DNA from: PVC group bacterium
GTDB lineage: Bacteria; Verrucomicrobiota; Kiritimatiellia; SS1-B-03-39; UBA6053
Assembly: GCA_003565035.1 (NCBI GenBank)
Contig: PXDP01000306.1
Span: forward strand, 1-36,173
DNA length: 36,173 nucleotides
Reading direction: 5' to 3'
Below the pieces are notes generated by a model. The model saw only the letters and a program-made list of their open reading frames with translations, ran no database searches and was not told where the DNA came from. Shown here one piece after another: positions 26,659 to 35,682 of this stretch (within the stretch, counting starts at the first letter, position 1; each line of letters begins with the position of its first letter). The translations under genes and the position numbers were made by a program.

Positions 26659-29288
26659 AGAAAATCAGCCACCACGTTTTCCACCAGGCCCCTGGCCCGG
26701 TCCAACGTCACTGCGCAAGCCTCCTGCTCTTTTCCTTTGCTCCGGTAGGCGACCGCGTACTCCCGCAGGGCTTCCGGAAGCCTTTTGACATCGTTTTGCA
26801 ACTGCTGCCATTCGCCGTGAAATGTGTCAGGATTTAAACTGATCCGGTTGCCGGTCTGGGCCGCACGGACCGCGAGCCGCTCGTCTTTGTGGATCGGCCG
26901 GGCCGGGCTCACCTGACAAGTATACGCCCGGGCTTTTTCCAGCCGGGTCATCATGCCTTTCAGACCCGGTGCCTCCACCGACTCGGTCACCACCACCTCG
27001 GCCCCGGTATTCAGATCACACTTGCCCAGCTCCAGCGTCAGGGTGGCCGTATCGCCGTCGTAGGACCACTTTGCGCCCTCGACCGTTTTGGGAGGAGCCA
27101 TGCCTTCCAGTTTCACGGTGACGTTTCGCATGGCTTTGAATCCCTTGAAGTCCCCCATGGCACTTTCCAGGAGGAGCGTGCGGGTGTTGCGCGATTTCCT
27201 GTGACTGAAGCGGATCACTGCGCATTCGTCCTGCTTCCAGCCCATGCTTTCGCCATCGTCCTCGTACACCTCACAGCCGCCCTCTTTACCGCCGAACACC
27301 CGGAAGACCAGATCCGGATAGGACCCGGATTTGAGCCGCCGCGTGAAGGACTGCTCCGGAATCACCGCGCCCGGGCGGACGAAGACCGGAATTTCCTCCA
27401 GTGTGTACCGCGCGGTCAGCCAGCGGCCTCCCCGCAGGGTCAGGCCCCGGGCGGTGTCCACCCAGTCCCCTTCCGGCAGCCAGACCTTTACCGGGGCGGT
27501 TTCCGTCATCGGGTCCATCGGCTCAATCACCGGAGCCACCAGCAGATCATCCCCGAACATGTACTGGTTCGGACAGGCATACGCCTCTTTCACTTCCGGA
27601 TATTCATAATACATCGGGCGGATCACCGACAGGCCGGTTTCCGCGCACTTCCGCATCTCGCCGTACAGATAGGGCACCAGCTCATAACGCCGGCGCAGGG
27701 CCGTCATCATCACACTCCGGTCCGGATCGGGAAAATGGAACACCCGCCGCTCGCAGTCGATCGACTTCGAGGTGTGCGTCCGCAAAATTGGTGAGAACAT
27801 TCCGAACTGCAGCCAGCGCGTGTACAGCTCCGGGGTCAGTTCCCCGCCCATATGACCGCCGATATCATGACTCCAGTAGCCGTACAGCACGTTCGCGGAG
27901 GTCGCAGTGAAGTAGGGCTGGTAGGCCAGCGACTCCCAGGTCACAATCGTATCCCCCGAGAAGCCCACCGGCATACGCCCCGCGCCGATACCGCCGAAGC
28001 GGCTGAAATTGATCGGCCGTTTCACCGCCGGATTGCGCACCTGATCCTGCCAGTGCAGTTCATTGATCCAGGGCAGTGTGTCCAGATTCGGCAACTGACT
28101 CCCCCCGCGGCCCTGCTGCCAGTCCATCCACCAGAAATCGACGCCGATTTTTTCCTGCGGATGGTGCAGACATTTAAAATAGGCCCGCATGTAATTCGGA
28201 TCATTGATGTTCAGGGGAATCCGTTTGGCCTGAGTCGGGTCCAGCCCCATCAGCTCATACAGCGGGTAATGATGTTTTTCCAGGTCCGGCAGTTCCTCGC
28301 GGGTCAGTCCCATTTCCCGGAGCATGTCCGAAAAAGCGTCTTCGAAATCATACACGCCGTCGGCCGGGTGCAGGTTCAGGGTGATTTTGATCCCGCGTTT
28401 GCGCAGCCAGCTCAGCAGTTCTTTTGGATTCGGGAAATAATCCGGATCCCAGGAATAGCCGGTCCAGCCCAGCTTATGCCAGTCCATATCGATCACCAGC
28501 ACATCCAGCGGCAGATCCATGCGGTCGAAATCTTCGACCAACTGCTTCAGCTCTTTATCCGTGTAGGCCCAGTAGCGGCTATACCAGTAGCCCAGCGCAT
28601 AGCGCGGTGGCAGCGGCTGTTCGCCGAACACCTTGGCACCGTCGCGGACAGCGGCCTTGTAGTCGTGACCGTAGCCGAGAAAATACAGATCCCGTCGTTC
28701 ACCCGGATGCCGTTCGCGCGGAAAAGGCTGCCAGTCGCATAGAGCCGGATCCAATACCGGCGACGTGGAATCGTCCACCACCGCCCAGCCCGAACGCGAA
28801 ATCAGGCCGTCGCACAATTTCAGAGGCTCCATATCGCCCTGCCAGATCCAGTCTCCGCTGGCGCTGGCGGCCCGGATCGGTTTGTCGGGGTCTTTGTCAT
28901 CTATGCTTATCCAATGCTTCTGCATGGACCCGTCCACGCCGTCCAGCGTCTTCGCAGTTCCTTTTAAATTCTGTGCATCCTTCTTGCCGGGAACCCATTT
29001 CACCTCTTTGCCGTTCAGCTTCAGGGTCACCGAAAGATTGTTCCGTGAAAACGGCTTTCCGTTTTCCGTGTACACCAGCGTCAGCGCCTTGGTCTTCAGG
29101 GTCAGCGTGTTTCCTTTCACCGACTGCCGGAACGGCACCGGCTCCAGCGAGCGATTCGAGACCGTCAGGGTCAGCAGATCTTCAAAAACCTCATCCTCCG
29201 CCCACTCCATCCGGATCATCCGGTCGGTGAGAAAGGTAAAACGGGCATGGTGAAAAACAATCGTGGTTTCAGGGTGTGCAGAGTTCAT
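26655..29288 (-). CDS. Glycoside hydrolase family 31 (alpha-glucosidase/alpha-xylosidase-like)
   Basis: ORF 26655..29312, start placed at ATG 29288 (MNSAHPETT); VLVIDMDWHKLGWTGYSWDPDYFPNPKELLSWLRKRGIKITLNLHPADGV, VDFWWMDWQQG, FSGDTIVTWESLAYQPYFTATSANVLYGYWSHDIGGHMGG...RWLQFGMFSPILRTH. Confidence 0.94.
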   Translation of the reverse strand: MNSAHPETTIVFHHARFTFLTDRMIRMEWAEDEVFEDLLTLTVSNRSLEPVPFRQSVKGNTLTLKTKALTLVYTENGKPFSRNNLSVTLKLNGKEVKWVPGKKDAQNLKGTAKTLDGVDGSMQKHWISIDDKDPDKPIRAASASGDWIWQGDMEPLKLCDGLISRSGWAVVDDSTSPVLDPALCDWQPFPRERHPGERRDLYFLGYGHDYKAAVRDGAKVFGEQPLPPRYALGYWYSRYWAYTDKELKQLVEDFDRMDLPLDVLVIDMDWHKLGWTGYSWDPDYFPNPKELLSWLRKRGIKITLNLHPADGVYDFEDAFSDMLREMGLTREELPDLEKHHYPLYELMGLDPTQAKRIPLNINDPNYMRAYFKCLHHPQEKIGVDFWWMDWQQGRGGSQLPNLDTLPWINELHWQDQVRNPAVKRPINFSRFGGIGAGRMPVGFSGDTIVTWESLAYQPYFTATSANVLYGYWSHDIGGHMGGELTPELYTRWLQFGMFSPILRTHTSKSIDCERRVFHFPDPDRSVMMTALRRRYELVPYLYGEMRKCAETGLSVIRPMYYEYPEVKEAYACPNQYMFGDDLLVAPVIEPMDPMTETAPVKVWLPEGDWVDTARGLTLRGGRWLTARYTLEEIPVFVRPGAVIPEQSFTRRLKSGSYPDLVFRVFGGKEGGCEVYEDDGESMGWKQDECAVIRFSHRKSRNTRTLLLESAMGDFKGFKAMRNVTVKLEGMAPPKTVEGAKWSYDGDTATLTLELGKCDLNTGAEVVVTESVEAPGLKGMMTRLEKARAYTCQVSPARPIHKDERLAVRAAQTGNRISLNPDTFHGEWQQLQNDVKRLPEALREYAVAYRSKGKEQEACAVTLDRARGLVENVVADFL

Positions 29289-29350
29289 AAGTAGATCTCT
29301 ACCCAAGCACAAATACGAGTCAACTGCGGATGTCTCGATGAGAACGCAAA

Positions 29351-29540
29351 AACACCCGGAGGCGCCGCATCCTGCGGCGGAATTTTAGCAGTGGGTTCCT
29401 GCCGCTGGAAAACAACCGGAGGCGCCGCATCCTGCGGCGGGATTTTAGCAGTGGGTTCCTGCCGCTGGAAGCGGCACCTCCGTGTGTCAATTAGAGGCCG
29501 CATCCTGCGGCGGGACTTTTTCAGTGGATTTCCGCTGAAA
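29351..29540. repeat. Structured ~60-bp tandem repeat (two near-identical copies plus a degenerate partial third)
   Basis: Unit 1 29351..29410 and unit 2 29411..29470 differ at two positions (AACAMCCGGAGGCGCCGCATCCTGCGGCGGRATTTTAGCAGTGGGTTCCTGCCGCTGGAA); degenerate third from ~29495 (GGCCGCATCCTGCGGCGGGACTTTTTCAGTGGATTTCCGCTGAAA). Confidence 0.92.
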
Positions 29541-29620
29541 AAAATATCGCTTTCCACGGACACCTTACATTATAACGATATCGTATACGCGACTTCTGTA
29601 TTCAAATCTCAAGACTATGG

Positions 29621-32600
29621 GTGAAACTCATGAAAAAACTTCTGAAAATCGTTCTGTTTTTCTTTGTTGGCATTTTTTTGCTGATCTTTTTGGCCTTGGC
29701 CTTCATCCTGAACAGCGCCGGCACGCAAACCAATGTTGTTCGGCAGGGCCTGCCCGAGGGAATGACCCTCGAAAAAGCGCACGTTGGCCTCGGCGGGCTG
29801 ACCGTGGAACAGCTCCACGGCGAGGTGGATTCCGTGAAAGTCTCTCTGGAGCGCCTGCGCGTTGACTTCCCCCTGATGCGGACTCTGTTCAGCCGCAAAC
29901 TTCATATCCGCGAACTCAGCCTGTCTGGATTTGTTTTGGATCTCACCGACTTCGAACCCAAACCGGCGGAAAAAGCCCCTACCGCCCCCCCGCGACAACC
30001 TGCTCCCACCACCCAAACGACCCGCTCTGCCCCTGCCGATGATTTCAACGGACTGTTTCAGGACATCAAATTGCATGGACTGATTGTCGACAAGGTGTCC
30101 ATCGATGCCCGCGTCATCCTTCCCGGCGGCGAACAAAACGCGCGGATTACAATCTCCGGTCAGGATATCACGCCGGAAAACCAACCCTCCTTAACCCTGG
30201 TCCTGGCCTATGAAGATCAACAGGCTGAAGCCGTTATTCCCTTGGCCCGGCTTACCGCAGATCTCGGCCTGATCCTGCGCGATGAAAATATTCTGAGCGG
30301 AATCCTCCTCGAACTGCTCGCCGATGTCGACGTTCGTTCCGAGGATCAGAGGGAAACCCTCCAACTCGGCGGACGGATTGATCTGGCCGAAAACACCGAC
30401 CGGAGCGGTGAAACCTATTCCCTGCGCCTGACCCTTTTCCCGGGATCCGAAAACGAGGCGGACCTCGTTGACCTGAATGCGGTCTTCGCTTTCGCGGAAC
30501 GCGCCCTCACCGGGAACGGCACGATCCGGGCGGACACCCGCTCGGTTGCCTTTTTTGTCGATCCGTTTTTAAAAGGTGCCTGGGCCAGAGCGGACGGTGA
30601 AGTCGCGTTTGCCTTCTCCACCGCCACAGAGGTCCAGTCCATGCAGGGAACCCTTTCCGTTCAGGCCAATGACCTGGAAAATTTCCGCCCGGAACTGGCC
30701 TCCGTTCCCACCGTCCTCCTTGAGAGTGCTTTTGATCTGTCGGCCGATTCCGAAAAAGCCGAAATCCGTGAGCTGCGCGTGCTCCTGGCCGCCCCCAGGG
30801 AAACCCCGCTGCTGCAAGTCGACACCCGGCAGACCTTTGGCGTTCATCTGAAGACAAACGAGCCCTTTTTCAGCACCCCCGGAGAACCGCTGGTTGAAAT
30901 GGCGCTGTCCGGTCTGCCGGTCGATTTGGTCAACGGACTTGTGCCGGACCTGAACCTCTCTCTCGAAGCCTTTGTCGGACGTCTGATCCTTTCCGGCGAA
31001 GGACAGCGTTTCCGCCTGGCCACAACCGAGCCGATCACGCTGCGCGGTCTGAGCCTCTCCCCGGAGGGTGTTCCCCTGGTGTCAAATCTGAACATCTCCG
31101 TCTCCCCCTCCGCCGCGTACGATCCGGAAAGCCTGAGTTTCGACCTGGGCGCATTCACCCTCACGGGTAACGGTATGGACATCGCCGAAATCCGCGCCAG
31201 CGGTTCAGTCACCCAACTGCCGGAAGATCCTGAACTGGATGTCACCGCCACCTGGCGGATTGATCTGCCCGCTCTGCTTGCGCAGCCCTTTGGCGAACCG
31301 TTCCGAAACAGCTCGGACGGAGAACTCACCGGAACCCTCAACGCCAAAGGCGGCGAAGACGATTTCAAGGCCTCCCTCGATGTGGCCCTGCGCGAACTCC
31401 GCGTGGCCGACACCGGAGAAACCGTCGACAACCTGACGCTCTCGCTGAACGTTCTTCCCGACGGGTCTGATCGCTTCGACGTATCCGGCCCCCTCCGCAT
31501 TACCGCCGCGGATCACACCACCGGCTTTGATCTGAACCTCTCCCTTGACCTGAGCGGTGATGTCCCCGATCTGCGCCTCCAAAGCCGGAGCAAACAGATC
31601 CACAGTCAGCATTTCACCACCCTCGCAGCCGCATTCGCCAATCCGGAGGCCACCTCTCCCGAACCCTCCGGCGCAGCCCAGGAGACGGACCGAGCGGAAG
31701 CCCGGCCCGCCTCCCGCGAACCGGATACCAAACCGGTTTGGGACGGCGTGCTCGCCCATGCGGATCTGGAAGCCGGCCGAATCTTTCTGCCCGGGAACAT
31801 CCGGCTCAAAAACCTCAAACTTCAGGCCTCGGTGACGGAACGGGAAGCCAAACTCGACACTTTTTCAGTCATGATCGATGATGCCATAGCCCGCGCGGAA
31901 GGCGGACTCCGCTTCCGGGATGATCACCCGGAACACCCCTACCGACTGCATACCGAACTCAGTTTCCGGGATTTTAATGTCGGGAATTTTCTTCGCAGTG
32001 TGGCCCCCGATGAGGAACCCGCGCTTGAAGCGGTCATTTCCATGGAGGGAGCCGCCGCCGGTGAATCCCCGAACCTCGGGATCCTCGCCGAATTTGTTAC
32101 CGGGGAATTCAAATTTTCCGCTGAAAACGGAACCCTCCGCGCCCTGCGTCGCGGCGCGGTGTCCGCCGGAGCCCAGGTGGGCGGCGTGACCGGCCGACTT
32201 GGCGGCATGGTCACCGGCCGGGGGGATGCCGAGGCGGTCGGTCAACTCGCCACATACTTTAATGCAATTGAATTTGAAACCCTGGCGCTGGATGTCCGCC
32301 GTGAGCCAAACTTTGATCTCTCCCTCACCGACTTCACCCTGCACAATCAGGATCTTCGGCTGCAGGGAAGCGGAAAGGTCACCCATATGGAGGATCAACC
32401 CATGACCGAACACCCGCTTCGTCTGGAATTGGCACTGGCCGCCCGTCCGCCTCTGGCCAATTTGTTTGAGTCCATTCACCTCCTGCAGGAAATACCCGAT
32501 GAACGCGGCTTCCGTTCGCTCCTTCGGCCGGTGGTGATCCAGGGTACGGTGGCAAAACCGGATGCGCGCGCCCTCTGGACGATCATCGCCGAAGCCGGTG

Positions 32601-32701
32601 CCCGCGCCGCCGCCGAAAGGGCCGTTCGGCCCGCGGAACCTCAGGAGGGCGAACCATCGGAACCCGCCGAGCGCCGCCGCCCGCGCATTCCAAGTTTTTA
32701 G
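29621..32701 (+). CDS. AsmA-like envelope protein
   Basis: 1026 aa; single N-terminal TM (LLKIVLFFFVGIFLLIFLALAFILN), long beta-rich body, C-terminal AsmA-like region (GNFLRSV...LEAVISMEGAAAGESPNLGILAEFVTGEFKFSAENGTLRAL...QDLRLQGSGKVTH). Confidence 0.7.
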   Translation: MKLMKKLLKIVLFFFVGIFLLIFLALAFILNSAGTQTNVVRQGLPEGMTLEKAHVGLGGLTVEQLHGEVDSVKVSLERLRVDFPLMRTLFSRKLHIRELSLSGFVLDLTDFEPKPAEKAPTAPPRQPAPTTQTTRSAPADDFNGLFQDIKLHGLIVDKVSIDARVILPGGEQNARITISGQDITPENQPSLTLVLAYEDQQAEAVIPLARLTADLGLILRDENILSGILLELLADVDVRSEDQRETLQLGGRIDLAENTDRSGETYSLRLTLFPGSENEADLVDLNAVFAFAERALTGNGTIRADTRSVAFFVDPFLKGAWARADGEVAFAFSTATEVQSMQGTLSVQANDLENFRPELASVPTVLLESAFDLSADSEKAEIRELRVLLAAPRETPLLQVDTRQTFGVHLKTNEPFFSTPGEPLVEMALSGLPVDLVNGLVPDLNLSLEAFVGRLILSGEGQRFRLATTEPITLRGLSLSPEGVPLVSNLNISVSPSAAYDPESLSFDLGAFTLTGNGMDIAEIRASGSVTQLPEDPELDVTATWRIDLPALLAQPFGEPFRNSSDGELTGTLNAKGGEDDFKASLDVALRELRVADTGETVDNLTLSLNVLPDGSDRFDVSGPLRITAADHTTGFDLNLSLDLSGDVPDLRLQSRSKQIHSQHFTTLAAAFANPEATSPEPSGAAQETDRAEARPASREPDTKPVWDGVLAHADLEAGRIFLPGNIRLKNLKLQASVTEREAKLDTFSVMIDDAIARAEGGLRFRDDHPEHPYRLHTELSFRDFNVGNFLRSVAPDEEPALEAVISMEGAAAGESPNLGILAEFVTGEFKFSAENGTLRALRRGAVSAGAQVGGVTGRLGGMVTGRGDAEAVGQLATYFNAIEFETLALDVRREPNFDLSLTDFTLHNQDLRLQGSGKVTHMEDQPMTEHPLRLELALAARPPLANLFESIHLLQEIPDERGFRSLLRPVVIQGTVAKPDARALWTIIAEAGARAAAERAVRPAEPQEGEPSEPAERRRPRIPSF

Positions 32702-32705
32702 CAGA

Positions 32706-33791
32706 TTAAGGCCAATCCTTGGCGACGGTGAGCATACTGCCGCGGGTATCGACCGCCAGGCGCCAGTAGGCGATGGCCGCGCCGGGATCGCCTTCGAGAT
32801 AGAAAAGCATGGTGTTGACCGGGATGCCGCCCGGAATACCCCGCACCGCCTCCTGAAACAACTGCATCCGCCGCGCGCCGCTCACCGCCCGGCGCAGCGC
32901 GGGCGGTCGTCGGTCCATGGTCGGCAGGCTGTCGGTGAGCAGAATAATATTGTCGGGCCTGGGGCTCATCGCCGCAGCCCAGTCGAACGCCAGATGCAGG
33001 CTCGATCCGCTGGACGGAACAATCGCCTCCAGCGCCTCCGCCGCCGCATCGCGCACCGCCGGATCCGCCGCCGACCACCAGCCGGCGTCGGTCAGCAGTG
33101 AGCGGGCCTGGTCGTGAAACACCGCGACTTGAAACTGTCCTTCGGCCGGGAGATTTGCCAGCAGCCATTCCACCGTCCGCCGCACCTGCACCCATTTTGT
33201 GGCCTCTTGCTGCTCCGCCGCCGGCAGGTTGCGGATCCGCAGCACATCCACCAGATTTTCCGCCAGCATACTCGCGCTGATGTCCACCAGAACCAGGGTC
33301 CGCTCCCCGCGCAGTTGCAGACCGGTGAGATACTGCCTGCGGCCGTCGCCCCTGAACATCCGCAGCGCCTCGCCCTCCTCCTCCGCCTCGGCCCCGGCCC
33401 GCAGGCGCTTGAGTCCTTCTTCAAGACTCAGCAAATCCGTTTTGAGCTGGTTCACATGCTCCTCGGTGGCCAGGGTCTCCCCCTCAAAGCGCGCCAGCTC
33501 CTCCCTCGCCTCCTCCAACAGCGTCAGCACCTCCCGGCTCAACCCCTGTGTCTCCTCAATCTCTTCGATCAGTTCATCCAGCGCATTGCGGGCCAGGACC
33601 TTTTCGCGCTCCAGATTCAACACCTCGATCTCCACCAGATCCACCTCCCCGCGTAAATCCTGCACCCGTTCCTCACGGATTGTCGATGAACGGGCGTTCA
33701 TGAGCACAAACAACAGAATCACCGCCCCGAAGCCGCAGCAAATGCAGTCGAGAAAACTCAGGCTGAAGACGGTAAATTTACGCCGCGCCAT
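32706..33791 (-). CDS. Membrane-anchored vWA-domain protein with ExbD/TolR-like N-terminal helix and coiled coil
   Basis: ORF 32706..33863; start placed at ATG 33791 (MARRKFTVFSLSFLDCICCGFGAVILLFVLMNARSS). Coiled coil (LRGEVDLVEIEVLNLEREKVLARNALDELIEEIEE...), then vWA MIDAS LVLVDISASM and IILLTDSLPTM. Confidence 0.87.
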   Translation of the reverse strand: MARRKFTVFSLSFLDCICCGFGAVILLFVLMNARSSTIREERVQDLRGEVDLVEIEVLNLEREKVLARNALDELIEEIEETQGLSREVLTLLEEAREELARFEGETLATEEHVNQLKTDLLSLEEGLKRLRAGAEAEEEGEALRMFRGDGRRQYLTGLQLRGERTLVLVDISASMLAENLVDVLRIRNLPAAEQQEATKWVQVRRTVEWLLANLPAEGQFQVAVFHDQARSLLTDAGWWSAADPAVRDAAAEALEAIVPSSGSSLHLAFDWAAAMSPRPDNIILLTDSLPTMDRRPPALRRAVSGARRMQLFQEAVRGIPGGIPVNTMLFYLEGDPGAAIAYWRLAVDTRGSMLTVAKDWP

Positions 33792-34803
33792 GGTGCCCCC
33801 GGACATGCACCGCCAAGGCCGTGCGGCCGTCCGGCAGCGTGACGCGTTCCCCGGGCGCGGCATCCCCCGGCCAGGGCTCAGCCACCCCGTCGATCACCAC
33901 ATGCGTGGCCCGCAAACCTTGACCGGCGCTCAACGGCCCCAAATGCTCGCGCCAGCGCGCCGAAGGGGCATCATGATCCTCCACCTCCACCTCCGCGCCC
34001 GGGGAGGGTTCGGCGGTGGCACGCGACCAGCCCAGCATCCGCAAGAACGCCGCCGGCGCGACGACCGTCTCCGCATCCGTCACATCCGCCAGCACATTCG
34101 TGTGCAGACGGGCAAAGCGCTCCCGTTCATCCGACAAGGCCATGCGCCCGCCGTCCGGAGTTGAAACGGACCAGGCCTTGCCCTCCCCCAGTGCGGTCCA
34201 CCATCCCGAAAACAGACCCTGCTCTGTTCGGCCCGAGTAAAGGGGGTCAAAGCGGAATTCTTCCAGTGCCAGATCCTGCACCGCCAGGGCCTCCCGCCGG
34301 AAACAGGCCAGAATTCCGGCCTCCGCAAGGTTCCTCCCCCCCTCCTGCCGCCATCCGCCGTCCTCGCCCCGCACAAAATGCACCTGTTGCAAACGGGTCC
34401 ACGACCATTCCAGCACCGAGCAGGTGTCTCCGTCCAACGCCGCACGCGCCGCGACCGCCCCTGCCCGGGAGCTCAGCCAGCGAACCGGAATGTCCGCCGC
34501 CGCCGCCGCGCCGAGAAACACCCGCATCTCCTCTTTTTCCCAGCCTGCGGGCACCAGCGCGACACAGGGCTCTTTTCCGGCATCGCCCGCCGCCTGCAGC
34601 ATGCGGACCGCCAGATCGGCGCGGTGCCGCACGCCATCTCGCTTTGCCGCCAGCGGGATCAGCGACATCGCCTCCCATACATCCCAGCAGGTCGCCAGCG
34701 GATCCACCCGGCAGGCGGCCATGGCCTCCGCGCCGAAGCGCCAGGCCCCGCTGTTCCACACCGCCAGCCCCCGGGTCACCGGATGTAAATCCAGCAACTT
34801 CAT
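33778..34803 (-). CDS. Putative actin/Hsp70-fold-like protein (divergent)
   Basis: ORF 33778..34947; start placed at ATG 34803 (MKLLDLHPVTRGLAVWNSGAWRFGAEAMAA), overlapping the TolQ-like gene stop by 4 nt. Hsp70-like order of elements: RFGAEA, CVALVPAGWEKEEMRVFLGAAAAADIPVRWLSSRAGAVAARAAL. Weak similarity by eye. Confidence 0.5.
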   Translation of the reverse strand: MKLLDLHPVTRGLAVWNSGAWRFGAEAMAACRVDPLATCWDVWEAMSLIPLAAKRDGVRHRADLAVRMLQAAGDAGKEPCVALVPAGWEKEEMRVFLGAAAAADIPVRWLSSRAGAVAARAALDGDTCSVLEWSWTRLQQVHFVRGEDGGWRQEGGRNLAEAGILACFRREALAVQDLALEEFRFDPLYSGRTEQGLFSGWWTALGEGKAWSVSTPDGGRMALSDERERFARLHTNVLADVTDAETVVAPAAFLRMLGWSRATAEPSPGAEVEVEDHDAPSARWREHLGPLSAGQGLRATHVVIDGVAEPWPGDAAPGERVTLPDGRTALAVHVRGHHGAA

Positions 34804-35627
34804 CCCGCCAACTCCGCACGCGCCTCGCGGGTCACGTGCAGGTGCCGAATCAGTTTCTGTTCCGCGTAATCCTGCACATCCAGCACATAGCGCTCCTGCT
34901 GCAACTGCAACTGATGCACCACAAACATCAGCAGGATACTCAGACACAGCGCAATCAGCGTCGAATTAAACGCCGTGCCCAGACTCTGGGTCACAGGCCC
35001 GATCTCCCCCTCCACCGCCGCGTGCGCTTTGGACAGTGCCAGCCCGATCCCGCGCACAGTCCCGATGAACCCAATACTCGGAATCGCCCAGGCGATATAG
35101 CGGATCATGCTCAGTTCCGACTCCTGCCGCTCCCCCTCCGTCAGGCAAATCTGCGTCACGGTCTCCGACACGTCCTGCACATTCCTCGTCGATTCAAAAC
35201 GGTGAAGTGCCGCCAGAAGTGTCCGCGGAAGCAGGGCCGAACGCTGATCCTCGGGGAGAGCCTGGACCTGACGGCTCAGATCCCGCGCGTCCACCGGCAG
35301 AATGCGTTTCCCCTCCTCCACCTCAATAAACTCCCTCCGCAGCAGCCCCAGATCGTCCCGCAACAGTTTGCCTTTATAGGCCATCGAGGCCAGCGCCCAG
35401 AACAGCAGAATAAAGCAGGCCTCCTGCTCATAGTCCTTGAGAATCACCGCCAGGGATTGGGGAACATCCACATCCGGCTGTGTCTCCCGGATTTCCGCCG
35501 CCTGCTCCATCGCCACCATCGCCCGGGGGCGGATGATCAGCTCGTAGGCCGTATGAACCAAAACCACAATCACTGCCAGAGCCAGAGCCTGGAATACAAA
35601 TTCTTTAGAGCCGTTTCGGGTACGCAT
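34800..35627 (-). CDS. MotA/TolQ/ExbB proton channel family protein
   Basis: 275 aa; C-terminal TolQ/ExbB hallmark RYIAWAIPSIGFIGTVRGIGLALSKA...GPVTQSLGTAFNSTLIALCLSILLMFVVHQLQ; additional N-terminal TMs. Confidence 0.87.
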   Translation of the reverse strand: MRTRNGSKEFVFQALALAVIVVLVHTAYELIIRPRAMVAMEQAAEIRETQPDVDVPQSLAVILKDYEQEACFILLFWALASMAYKGKLLRDDLGLLRREFIEVEEGKRILPVDARDLSRQVQALPEDQRSALLPRTLLAALHRFESTRNVQDVSETVTQICLTEGERQESELSMIRYIAWAIPSIGFIGTVRGIGLALSKAHAAVEGEIGPVTQSLGTAFNSTLIALCLSILLMFVVHQLQLQQERYVLDVQDYAEQKLIRHLHVTREARAELAG

Positions 35628-35682
35628 CGTTAGAAGGTAGAATGTCCGGGATGAGATGTCAAGCGCACCGGAGGCTCCCGGA

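Noticed and set aside
29351-29540. Possible CRISPR array
   Set aside because: The repeat period is filled entirely by the repeat; no unique spacers, only 2-3 units, no cas genes.
29285-29563. 92-aa minus ORF with peptide repeat FQRQEPTAKIPPQDAAPP
   Set aside because: Merely translates the 60-bp DNA repeat (period 20 codons); no evidence for a protein.
34161-35633. 490-aa plus-strand ORF
   Set aside because: Antisense to TolQ-like and actin-like genes, low complexity.
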